The notes under the pieces are model-generated. The model did no database searches. It had not been told where the DNA came from and saw only the letters and a program-made list of their open reading frames with translations. DNA of 5,719 nt from Candidatus Anoxychlamydiales bacterium (GTDB taxonomy: Bacteria > Chlamydiota > Chlamydiia > Chlamydiales > SM23-39): positions 1 through 5,719 of the forward strand of contig JAAKFX010000102.1 in the NCBI GenBank assembly GCA_011064865.1, given 5' to 3'. This document shows, piece after piece, positions 1-5,719 of this stretch (the stretch's first letter is position 1; every line of letters starts with the position of its first letter). Position numbers and translations under genes: made by a program.

Positions 1-552
1 CAGCAACCCCCAATCGAATATCTGCAAATTCCCGAGCAGCCACCATACTACGCTGTGCAGGTTCTCCGTGGCCGAGATCGAAACCATGAACATGAGAATG
101 CTGCCCAGCACGGCGCTTACGATGACGCCTGACAAGAGGAGCGTGTGAACCGGAACAACCCCGGTTGCCGTCCGCGCCAGCGTATAGACAAGAAGTATCG
201 TGGCAAGCGCTCCGATGAACGCCATGGCCGGCAGCGTCCACGTGCCCAGGACATGCACTCCAAGAACAATTGCGGTCGCCGCGCCGAGTCCCGCCCCCGA
301 TGAAACCCCGAGCACGTATGGATCGGCCAAAGGGTTGCGCAGCAATGCCTGGAAAATCACGCCCGCCACCGATAGCCCAGAGCCGACTGCAATAGCCAGC
401 AGTAAACGCGCCAAACGCAATCGGATAATGTTCGAGTGAAGCATGTCCCCCAACGGCACACGCACTGCGCCCGCAAAGAGCGAGACCAAACATGCGACGA
501 TAAGCGCCGCCGTAAGCGTCAAGTAAATCAGCTTATTTCGTCTTCTGGTCAT
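1..552 (-). CDS. FecCD/BtuC-family ABC transporter permease, N-terminal 184 residues (runs off left edge)
   Basis: This is a membrane permease of the family that imports iron-siderophore, heme or vitamin B12 with a periplasmic binding protein and an ATPase. It reads without a stop for 184 codons and leaves the window; the family is usually about 330-350 residues, so a little over half is present. The family hallmark lies at about residues 44-88: an Arg-rich RLARLL segment, then a Gly-rich helix, then RNPLADPYVLGVSSGAG. A second family-like block is at 138-175 (LLLSGVIVSAVLG, later WWLLGNL). Hydrophobic helices are visible near residues 8-29, 48-70, 80-99, 104-125 and 137-160. The ATG is chosen because an in-frame TAA lies three codons upstream and because the ATG overlaps the stop of the preceding reading frame (ATGA), which suggests translational coupling. 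GC content is far higher than in the ATPase genes to the right. The substrate cannot be told from sequence. Confidence 0.9.
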   Translation of the reverse strand, partial: MTRRRNKLIYLTLTAALIVACLVSLFAGAVRVPLGDMLHSNIIRLRLARLLLAIAVGSGLSVAGVIFQALLRNPLADPYVLGVSSGAGLGAATAIVLGVHVLGTWTLPAMAFIGALATILLVYTLARTATGVVPVHTLLLSGVIVSAVLGSILMFMVSISATENLHSVVWWLLGNLQIFDWGLL

Positions 553-614
553 TTTGAGTTCTTATCGTTCCCATGAATACGCGCGGCTAATTCCTTTACG
601 CCCAGAACTACTAT
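549..614 (-). CDS. C-terminal stub of a probable ABC substrate-binding protein (5' end missing)
   Basis: The frame ending at TGA 551-549 reads VVLGVKELAARIHGNDKNSK just before the permease ATG. A Gly-x-x-x-Leu-Ala-x-x-Ile-His ending resembles the last helix of FecB/BtuF-type binding proteins, where phrases like 'GLEELARIIHPE' are common. The position directly before a FecCD permease, with a 4-base stop/start overlap, fits the usual binding protein-permease-ATPase operon. Only about 20 residues of a roughly 300-residue protein remain. The frame stays open up to a TAA at 659-657, but residues upstream of about 612 come from the fumC side of the join and are not part of this protein. The identification rests on context and a short tail, so it is moderate. 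Confidence 0.5.
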   Translation of the reverse strand: MVVLGVKELAARIHGNDKNSK

Positions 615-622
615 AAACAGTT
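603..622. other. Composition and gene breakpoint (probable chimeric join)
   Basis: Within about 20 bases the minus strand changes from a recognisable fumC N-terminus (last convincing residues NLQN, codons ending at 620) to a recognisable binding-protein C-terminus (first convincing residues VVLG, codons starting at 611). Base composition shifts here from AT-rich on the right to GC-rich on the left. The exact base cannot be placed because residues near a join are ambiguous. No inverted repeat, direct repeat, transposase, integrase or tRNA is seen at the join. Confidence 0.75.
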
Positions 623-706
623 TTGTAAATTTCTCTGTGTGCTCGCTCCCCAAAGTTTATCTTTTTCAACATCGATTTCACCTAAGCTATCTTTTTCTTT
701 TCTCAT
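611..706 (-). CDS. fumC: Class II fumarate hydratase, N-terminal 31 codons only (truncated)
   Basis: Fumarase C interconverts fumarate and L-malate in the TCA cycle in the cytoplasm. The 31 codons from ATG 706 give a start typical of the family: EKDSLGEIDV, then DKLWGASTQRNLQN. The E. coli protein has EKDSMGAIDVPADKLWGAQTQRSLEHF (quoted from memory) at the same place. An AAGG ribosome-binding motif (717-714) sits 7 bases before the ATG. Full-length family members are about 460 residues, so over 90% is missing; the frame hits TAG at 613-611, immediately past the breakpoint. All active-site regions of the family lie beyond the cut, so this stub cannot be an enzyme. It follows atpK by 68 bases in the same direction, and its AT-rich codons match the ATPase genes. 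It most likely continues intact in the real genome. Aspartase and argininosuccinate lyase are relatives, but this N-terminal pattern is most like FumC. Confidence 0.8.
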   Translation of the reverse strand: MRKEKDSLGEIDVEKDKLWGASTQRNLQNCL

Positions 707-720
707 CGAAATGCCTTCGA
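706..720 (-). promoter_or_regulatory. fumC ribosome-binding site inside a small inverted repeat
   Basis: On the minus strand TCGAA (720-716), loop GGCAT and TTCGA (710-706) form a 5-bp stem. The stem and loop hold the AAGG motif (717-714), and the last stem base is the A of the fumC ATG. A hairpin this short is weak; it may slightly limit ribosome access, or be chance. Confidence 0.3.
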
Positions 721-745
721 GTTTTAAGTTTTTTTTATAATCTTA

Positions 746-774
746 ATTATCCACACATCTCTTTTTTAATCCAA
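746..774 (-). promoter_or_regulatory. Possible sigma70-type promoter for fumC
   Basis: Directly after the atpK stop, the minus strand reads TTGGAT (774-769), a 17-base spacer, then GATAAT (751-746). The -10 matches TATAAT at 5 of 6 bases and the -35 matches TTGACA at 3 of 6. Transcription would begin near 739, leaving a leader of about 33 bases before fumC. No factor-independent terminator is seen after atpK on this strand, so fumC could also receive read-through from the ATPase operon. AT-rich DNA produces such matches by chance. Confidence 0.35.
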
Positions 775-1200
775 TTATTGTAACAGCATAAGGGCAAACA
801 CAAAAGCGAATAGTGCAAATGATTCAATTATACCAACTGCTGTGAAACATTTTCCAAAAATAGCTGGTTGTTTTGCTGATGCTTGAATAGCTGTAGCTGC
901 GGCTTTTCCTTGAAATATCGCAGATATCATGATAGCAAGGCCTGCAAAAAGAGCAATACCAATAGCTGACATAGGAGCAACAGTTTTCGCAATTAGAGCA
1001 TTTTTCATAAAAATCATCAAAACAAATCCATAGATAGATTGTGAAGATGGCATAGCGCTAAGACCGATAAATTTACCATGCCCTTCATCAACATGTGTCA
1101 TAACACCGTGTGATGCCATACCGGCAATTCCACAACCAATAGCGCTTCCTATACAACCAAGTCCTAAAACTATACCTGGTCCAAACATTGTAAAATCCAT
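775..1200 (-). CDS. atpK: V-type ATP synthase subunit K (proteolipid rotor ring)
   Basis: This 141-residue membrane protein forms the rotating ring that carries H+ or Na+ across the inner membrane. It is a tandem double hairpin of four helices, near residues 7-28, 45-67, 77-98 and 114-140, with Gly-rich packing in helix 1 (GPGIVLGLGCIGSAIGCGIAG). The essential carboxylate is E126 in helix 4 (GIIESFALFAF). The equivalent position in helix 2 is Q54 (PSSQSIYGF), so there is one ion-binding acid per double hairpin, as in V-type proteolipids. S53, Q54, Q97 (FQGKAA) and E126 line up with residues that bind Na+ in Enterococcus NtpK as I recall it, so Na+ coupling is possible. The length and the phrases ASHGVM, DEGHG, GLSAMPSSQSIYG and ESFALFAFVFAL closely resemble chlamydial AtpK. 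A strong AGAGG ribosome-binding site lies 5 bases before the ATG, in the 15-base gap after atpI. It is the last ATPase gene. Confidence 0.95.
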   Translation of the reverse strand: MDFTMFGPGIVLGLGCIGSAIGCGIAGMASHGVMTHVDEGHGKFIGLSAMPSSQSIYGFVLMIFMKNALIAKTVAPMSAIGIALFAGLAIMISAIFQGKAAATAIQASAKQPAIFGKCFTAVGIIESFALFAFVFALMLLQ

Positions 1201-1215
1201 ATTTACCTCTTATTT

Positions 1216-3120
1216 TTATTTTAATAATTTTAAGGGATTAAATAATTTTCCATCCCCTTCAAATGAATAGTGATACCATTCTATAAAATTTAAACGAAGC
1301 CCATGTATGACTCCACTCATAATTGCAAGTAATACATTAACTGCATGTCCTACAATAAGTACAATAAAGCCAAAACCGAGGCCCATATCTAGTGCTAAAT
1401 TATTAAATGTTGATGCCATTATCATACCGGCGAGTCCGAGAGCATATAAACGAAGATATGATAAAACATCAGCAAAAACACTAACCAGACTCGTAATCTC
1501 AAAAATACCTTTTAATCTTTTTTGAACTAGAGCAAGTATTATAGCTAAACCTATTCCTGAAAAAAGCAAAATTTTACCGATAAAAAAACACATCTCTTTA
1601 TCTAAAATATTCAAAAAATGAATAAGTGAAGTAGCATTTAAAATAGATGGAAAAAACAGATATCCACCTAGCATAAAAAAGCACCAGCCTATACCTGCAA
1701 AATTTCTAAATAGATATCTTAAAAATGATAGCATTATATGAATAACGCCCATCAATATAGCAACTTCCATTAAGATATTTCTTTTAAAATCCTCTAGAGC
1801 CTCAAAAACTTTTTGATTTTTTTCTTTTTTTTCAGTTTTTAATAAAAAATCGAGTCCATTTTTAGCATCTGCAGATGCAGGATACTTTTTAATCCAACTC
1901 TCATAGACATCATCTTTTTTAACCAAATGATAAGATGCTTTTTTAGTCGCTATATAATTTATAAAAGTCGCTTTTCCAAGCTTACTATCAAGAGGCGGTC
2001 CTATTCCAAAAAATGAACCTGTTAAAGCTCCCCAAATGATGCTAGCTGAAGATAGTATCAAAATAAGTCTAACAAAACGTTTTATTACAGGCTTTGCCGT
2101 TTTTAATTTGAATTTCAAAAAAAGACCTATTGATAGATATAAAAGTCCATAGCCAAGATCTGAGACTATCATAGCAAAAAATATAGCAAAAAATATTAAA
2201 ACCCATAGAGAGGGATCTTTATCTTGGATAGATGGAGTGTCATAAATATTTACTAGATCCTCACCAACTTTTGCATTTTTTTTATTTTCCATATAGGTTG
2301 GGACTTTATCTTTTTTCTCAATAGCGATCTCTACAAAATTTATATTTAAAGGTTTTATAAGCTCTTTAAATTTTTGGATTTTATTCTCTGAAATCCACGC
2401 TTCAACTACAAAAAGGCTCTCTTCAATAGGATAACCGACATCTGTTTTCGCTGAATCCAAATGAAAAATATTGAGCTCTTTTAAAAGCTCTTTAGATAAA
2501 AACTTTTGATATGCAGCTAGCTTTTTCAATTCTTTTTGAGTTTTTTCAATTTGCTTTTCAATAATAATTTTTCTCTGCTCTAAAATATCGAGCTGGGTAT
2601 CGATAAAAATCTCTATCATTTTAGGATAGGTTTTTCTCTCTTTATTTATAGCGATAAAATAATCTAAATCAAAAGCTGAATTTATATAGATCAGCTCAGA
2701 TGGCAGTTTGAGCTTTTCCAATTTAGATTTTTTTATTGTAAAAAATTGAAAGTAGCGATGAATTTGATTTTCTAAATCTATTAAATCATCTTTTGAAAAA
2801 TCACCAAATGGCGATATTCTCATAATTTCTGCCAGGATAACTCTTTTTTCCTCGAAAAGTTTTTCAATAGAATCATGCAGATGTAAAATTTTTTGAACTA
2901 AAGCTTTAGGAGAAATTTTCTCTTCACTACTATCTAGCGTTGGTTCTTGTTTTAAGATCTTTATAGCTCTAATATAATCTGATATAGTGCTAGAGATTTT
3001 TTTTGGTTTTTTTTGTTTTGAGATAAATTCTATAAAACCTTTTTCTTGCGCTGCTTTAAAAAAAACATCTAATTGCTCTTTAATGCCATAAATTAAAAAC
3101 TTTTTTAATTTTATTATCAT
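1216..3120 (-). CDS. atpI: V-type ATP synthase subunit I (membrane stator, a-subunit homologue)
   Basis: This 634-residue protein is the stator counterpart of eukaryotic V-ATPase subunit a. It holds the catalytic head and provides the ion half-channels beside the K ring. The N-terminal half (about 1-300) is soluble, Lys/Glu-rich and helical, with coiled-coil-like stretches near 70-130 and 165-215. The C-terminal half has about seven or eight membrane helices, roughly 305-325, 325-340, 348-368, 449-466, 473-493, 510-532, 543-575 and 580-604. The motif SYLRLYALGLAG carries R557, aligned to the essential arginine of yeast Vph1p (R735), and HGLRLNFIEW carries R609 (Vph1p R799). The ending FEGDGKLFNPL is typical of the family. 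A long extramembrane segment, about 370-447, separates the third and fourth helices. The ATG overlaps the atpD stop (ATGA) and has AAAAGG 7 bases upstream, implying coupled translation. Two runs of eight A lie near the 5' end. Length is close to chlamydial AtpI. Confidence 0.95.
   Translation of the reverse strand: MIIKLKKFLIYGIKEQLDVFFKAAQEKGFIEFISKQKKPKKISSTISDYIRAIKILKQEPTLDSSEEKISPKALVQKILHLHDSIEKLFEEKRVILAEIMRISPFGDFSKDDLIDLENQIHRYFQFFTIKKSKLEKLKLPSELIYINSAFDLDYFIAINKERKTYPKMIEIFIDTQLDILEQRKIIIEKQIEKTQKELKKLAAYQKFLSKELLKELNIFHLDSAKTDVGYPIEESLFVVEAWISENKIQKFKELIKPLNINFVEIAIEKKDKVPTYMENKKNAKVGEDLVNIYDTPSIQDKDPSLWVLIFFAIFFAMIVSDLGYGLLYLSIGLFLKFKLKTAKPVIKRFVRLILILSSASIIWGALTGSFFGIGPPLDSKLGKATFINYIATKKASYHLVKKDDVYESWIKKYPASADAKNGLDFLLKTEKKEKNQKVFEALEDFKRNILMEVAILMGVIHIMLSFLRYLFRNFAGIGWCFFMLGGYLFFPSILNATSLIHFLNILDKEMCFFIGKILLFSGIGLAIILALVQKRLKGIFEITSLVSVFADVLSYLRLYALGLAGMIMASTFNNLALDMGLGFGFIVLIVGHAVNVLLAIMSGVIHGLRLNFIEWYHYSFEGDGKLFNPLKLLK
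2997..3014 (-). repeat. Two A8 homopolymer runs in the 5' part of atpI
   Basis: On the coding strand two runs of eight A, separated only by CC, encode the lysine-rich stretch around residues 37-42 of AtpI (KKPKKI). Such runs are prone to polymerase slippage and to sequencing indels. The reading frame here is intact. Confidence 0.8.
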
Positions 3121-3716
3121 TGTTCGACCTTTTTTAATTTAGCAACTTTAGCTTGAGATATCGCAGCTAGCTCTTGATCATTTAAAAAGATCTTTATTTT
3201 TTTTATATGTGCAAGCGTTCTAGGAATTAAAATTTTTTCAAAAAGATTTACTCTAATCGATACGTCTTTAAGCTCTTTTTCTAAAGATCTTTTTTTCTCC
3301 TTTTCAATAGATATTTTCTCTTTTGCCGTTATCATCTGCTGTATCTGAGATGTTGCTTCATCAAACCATATTGGAGTATCAAATAGATCGTAGCTAAGAT
3401 CTTTAAAAATAACCTTTTCAAAATTTGGAAGTTCAACTCCCGCTATATTTTCATAAGATTTTTGAATGTGCTCTATTTGTACATACTCTAAAGGATCAAA
3501 TTCATATTTCGATGTAAATAAAAAACAAAAATTTAGAATTTCATCTTTTCTTTTGGTGTGATCCTCTATAAGTCTTTGAATTCTATTTTTAATGAGCATA
3601 ACTTGAGTTTGTAGAAGAGATTTTTTCAATTTCAGAGTCGGCAGATATGTTTGAAGCTGTCTTAATAAATGCTGCTTATCTCTAAGCCCATTTTTTGTCA
3701 TTTTTACATCACTCAT
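3117..3716 (-). CDS. atpD: V-type ATP synthase subunit D (central rotor stalk)
   Basis: Subunit D is the coiled-coil shaft that passes torque between the A3B3 head and the membrane ring. The protein has 199 residues, within the usual 200-210. It starts with the family pattern MTKNGLRDKQHLLRQLQTYL and TLKLKKSLLQTQ, followed by a long helix. It ends with a second long helix containing the conserved VNLFEKILIPR (about 158-168), then IKKIKIFLNDQELAAISQAKVAKLK. The middle (about 75-115) is the small globular part. The upstream ATG (3716) is preferred because AGAGAGAAG lies just before it; an internal ATG at codon 6 would also give a credible family start. It overlaps the end of atpB by 8 bases and the start of atpI by 4, so translation is probably coupled. 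The sequence most resembles chlamydial AtpD. Confidence 0.93.
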   Translation of the reverse strand: MSDVKMTKNGLRDKQHLLRQLQTYLPTLKLKKSLLQTQVMLIKNRIQRLIEDHTKRKDEILNFCFLFTSKYEFDPLEYVQIEHIQKSYENIAGVELPNFEKVIFKDLSYDLFDTPIWFDEATSQIQQMITAKEKISIEKEKKRSLEKELKDVSIRVNLFEKILIPRTLAHIKKIKIFLNDQELAAISQAKVAKLKKVEQ

Positions 3717-5019
3717 GCTTCTCTCTAGGCCAATATTTATCTACTAAACTTTTCTTCATAGCAACATCTTCTTTATTAAAACACTCAGCTAACATTGTCC
3801 AACCCTCATCTAAAGCTTGCTCTAGAGTGATATTTACTTCTAAGTTCATAAGTCTAGCTTCAAAAAAATTAGAATATTTTAATAGCTTTTCATCCCAAGA
3901 AGAGAGTTTAAATCCCATAGATTCTCTCTCTTTTGCTTTTTTAGAATCAGCATAGAGTCTAATCAAAGTATTTGCAATCTCTGAGTGATCTTCTCGAGTA
4001 ACTTTTCCGATAACATTTTGTTTCAATCTAGATAATGATCCGAAAGGATCGATCATGGAATTGTGTAGATAAAATTGCCCCTCTGTAATATAGCCAGTAT
4101 TATCAGGAATAGGATGAGTTACATCGCCACCTGGCATTGTGGTGACCGACACAATTGTAATAGATCCACTTTGATCAATATCTACAGCTTTTTCATATCT
4201 CGCAGCTAAATCTGAATATAAAGATCCTGGATAGCCTCTATTAGAAGGAATTTGATCCATTGTAATTGAGATCTCTTTGATAGCATCCGCAAACGCAGTC
4301 ATATCAGTTAAAAGCACTAATACGCTCTTTCCTTCTATTGCGAATTTTTCAGCGCAAGCGAGCGCCATATCTGGAACTAAAATACACTCAACGGCAGGAT
4401 CTGTTGCTAAATGAATAAATAAAACTGTTTTATCAATACTTGCTGATTTTTCAGCATTATCAATAAAAGCTTGATAATCATCATATCGAAGACCCAGTCC
4501 TCCTATTATTACAATATCTGCATCTGTTTGATTAGCTATTCTCATAAGCAGTTGATTATATGGTTCTCCTGCTATTGAAAAGATCGGAATTTTTTGAGAT
4601 TTGACGAGGCAATTAAATACATCGATCATAGGAATATTAGTTCTTATAATATCTCTTGGAATTATTCTTTTCGTAGGATTAAAAGATGGAGTATTAATAT
4701 TTATTTTTTCACCGATAATCTCTGGGCCTCCATCTATAGGAGTTCCAATTCCTGAAAAGCATCTACCGAGAAGTGTATCAGAAAAAGTAACTTGCATCTG
4801 TTTATTTAAAAAACTAACTCTATCCCCTGTTGAAAGACCTCTAACATTTTCAAAAACCTGAAGTGTTACTAAATCTTCATCAAATTTTAAAACTGAGCCT
4901 AAAGTTGTAGTGCCATCAGATTTATAAATAGTTGCGAGCTCCCCCAAAGCAACATTCGTTGCTCTAACAGAAATCAAACTACCTCTCATATCGATAATAC
5001 GGTCGTATACTTTAAGCAT
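3709..5019 (-). CDS. atpB: V-type ATP synthase subunit B (non-catalytic head subunit)
   Basis: Subunit B alternates with A in the hexameric cytoplasmic head and contributes to the nucleotide-binding interfaces. Its 436 residues match the family length. The N-terminal beta-barrel domain covers about 1-75. The central nucleotide-binding-like domain has a degenerate P-loop at 148-156 (SIAGEPYNQ, no GKT/S), as expected for B. Other landmarks are LVLLTDMTAFADAIKEIS (about 234-251), RGYPGSLYSDLAARYEKA (261-278), MPGGDVTHPIPDNTGYITEG (295-314) and the C-terminal DPFGSLSRLKQNVIGKVTRE (324-343). These phrases, in particular GEPYNQLLMRIANQ, DPFGSLSRL and KVTREDHS, are close to chlamydial AtpB as I remember it. 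The ATG at 5019 has AAGG 9 bases upstream; that motif overlaps the TAA stop of atpA, which ties B translation to A. The 3' end overlaps atpD by 8 bases. The symbol follows V-type naming and is not the F-type a subunit. Confidence 0.96.
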   Translation of the reverse strand: MLKVYDRIIDMRGSLISVRATNVALGELATIYKSDGTTTLGSVLKFDEDLVTLQVFENVRGLSTGDRVSFLNKQMQVTFSDTLLGRCFSGIGTPIDGGPEIIGEKININTPSFNPTKRIIPRDIIRTNIPMIDVFNCLVKSQKIPIFSIAGEPYNQLLMRIANQTDADIVIIGGLGLRYDDYQAFIDNAEKSASIDKTVLFIHLATDPAVECILVPDMALACAEKFAIEGKSVLVLLTDMTAFADAIKEISITMDQIPSNRGYPGSLYSDLAARYEKAVDIDQSGSITIVSVTTMPGGDVTHPIPDNTGYITEGQFYLHNSMIDPFGSLSRLKQNVIGKVTREDHSEIANTLIRLYADSKKAKERESMGFKLSSWDEKLLKYSNFFEARLMNLEVNITLEQALDEGWTMLAECFNKEDVAMKKSLVDKYWPREKHE

Positions 5020-5030
5020 AAAATTTTTCC

Positions 5031-5719
5031 TTATATATTTAATTTATTTTTTATTCTTTCCAAAAGTTGTTTAAATTCAGAGGACTCAAAAACTAAATAG
5101 TTCAAATTTTTTAGATCATTTTGAATATCTAGAAAAAAGTTTCTTGCGTCATCAGAGGAATCAAACTTAAAATCTTTATCGAAAATTTTCTGCAAGATAT
5201 CAAACATTAAAATAGATCTAGTGATCGAACAGACAGAATCTACTGGATCGAATGAATTTTGTTGTAAAAAACACATATCATAGAGTTCAGCTTTTAAATA
5301 TATGATCATATCTTCGATAGAAATTCCCTCTTCTCCGATAACTTCCATTCTTTTTAAAATCTCATTTCCTTTAAATAATATTTTTTGAGCTTTTTTTACT
5401 TTTCTTTGCCAGCTATCGCTATATTGAGACAGTTCTTTGGATGCAATATCTAAATATTTTGTCCAAGAAATCAAAGGATCAATTGCAGGATACTTTCTAG
5501 CATCAGAGCGATCTCTAGATAGTCCCCAAAATGCACCGACCACACTTAAAGTAGCTTGTGTTACGGGCTCTTCAAAATTACCTCCAGCTGGAGATACAGC
5601 TCCTCCGATTGTCAATGATCCAAACTTGTTATCTTTAAGTCCAACAACACCTGCTCTTTCATAAAAAGCAGCTATTCTGGAAGATAGATATGCTGGAAAA
5701 GCTTCCTCTCCTGGAATCT
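5031..5719 (-). CDS. atpA: V-type ATP synthase subunit A (catalytic), C-terminal 228 residues
   Basis: Subunit A carries the ATP-hydrolysing or ATP-making sites. The frame is open to the right edge; the last 228 of about 590 residues are present, so the N-terminal barrel and the GxGKT P-loop are outside the window. Visible landmarks, numbered from the edge: IPGEEAFPAYLSSRIAAFYE (1-20); GSLTIGGAVSPAGGNFEEPV (about 33-51), a segment typical of A subunits; and PAIDPLISWT (77-86), the alpha/beta ATPase signature region, which ends in T where the classical pattern has S. The C-terminal helical domain follows, with GEEGISIEDMIIYLKAELYD and LQQNSFDPVD. The TTG at 5615 is an internal codon, not the start. 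The TAA stop is part of the atpB ribosome-binding region, 11 bases before the atpB ATG. Similarity is greatest to chlamydial AtpA. Confidence 0.95.
   Translation of the reverse strand, partial: IPGEEAFPAYLSSRIAAFYERAGVVGLKDNKFGSLTIGGAVSPAGGNFEEPVTQATLSVVGAFWGLSRDRSDARKYPAIDPLISWTKYLDIASKELSQYSDSWQRKVKKAQKILFKGNEILKRMEVIGEEGISIEDMIIYLKAELYDMCFLQQNSFDPVDSVCSITRSILMFDILQKIFDKDFKFDSSDDARNFFLDIQNDLKNLNYLVFESSEFKQLLERIKNKLNI

Noticed and set aside
200..439. 79-residue plus-strand ORF
   Set aside because: It is antisense to the FecCD permease frame, which has clear family motifs; high GC produces such shadow frames.
549..656. Continuous open frame from 656 to 549 as one small protein of about 35 residues
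   Set aside because: Its first half is the fumC coding sequence read in another frame; only the part after the join resembles a real protein end.
706..738. Hairpin followed by T-rich sequence on the plus strand, resembling a terminator
   Set aside because: No plus-strand gene leads into it, and on the minus strand no T-tract follows the stem, so it cannot terminate the ATPase operon in the usual way.
1307..1525. 72-residue plus-strand ORF
   Set aside because: It lies opposite the conserved membrane helices of atpI and has no independent start signal or family pattern.
3695..3955. 86-residue plus-strand ORF over the atpB/atpD boundary
   Set aside because: It is antisense to two well-identified genes and has no recognisable protein features.
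4552..4578. Degenerate P-loop of AtpB as a sign of gene inactivation
   Set aside because: Subunit B of V/A-type ATPases normally lacks the canonical GKT/S; the rest of the protein is intact and full length.
148..4600. Mobile element, CRISPR array, tRNA or other RNA gene
   Set aside because: No transposase or integrase motifs, regular spaced repeats, or cloverleaf-like sequences were seen by reading either strand.
4601..4861. 86-residue plus-strand ORF with a hydrophobic start
   Set aside because: The hydrophobic stretch is the complement of conserved atpB codons; no separate gene is supported.
5613..5615. TTG as a start codon for a 194-residue atpA product
   Set aside because: The frame continues upstream with conserved subunit A sequence (PGEEAFPAYLSSRIAAFYE) to the window edge, so the TTG is an internal leucine codon.
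5437..5664. 75-residue plus-strand ORF
   Set aside because: It lies opposite the conserved core of atpA, which stays open to the window edge.

Overview
The window joins two pieces of DNA that look unrelated. Positions from about 620 to 5719 are AT-rich (roughly 30-35% GC by eye) and carry a minus-strand V/A-type ATPase operon in the order atpA (3' part), atpB, atpD, atpI, atpK. This gene order, the short 141-residue proteolipid and many stretches of protein sequence match what I remember of Chlamydiae (Chlamydia and its environmental relatives). I infer an uncultured or environmental chlamydia for this part.

In transcription order (right to left): atpA runs in from the right edge and ends at 5031. 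atpB follows after 11 bases, atpD overlaps atpB by 8 bases, atpI overlaps atpD by 4 bases, and atpK follows after 15 bases. A and B form the ATP-hydrolysing head, D is the central rotor stalk, I is the membrane stator with the ion half-channels, and K is the ion-carrying rotor ring. Together they couple ATP to H+ or Na+ movement. After atpK there is a 68-base gap with a plausible promoter, then the first 31 codons of a class II fumarase (fumC) in the same direction. fumC is too short to be listed as an ordinary ORF.

fumC breaks off near position 605-620. To the left the DNA is GC-rich (roughly 55-60%). It holds the last residues of what looks like an ABC-transporter substrate-binding protein, whose TGA stop overlaps the ATG of a FecCD/BtuC-type permease gene that runs off the left edge. 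Two genes are cut at the same point, reading in the same direction, with an abrupt change in composition and no transposase, integrase, tRNA or repeat at the join. The simplest reading is a chimeric contig or, less likely, a recent illegitimate recombination. I see no new biological system. The join is the most important thing to check before using this window as evidence of linkage or gene transfer.
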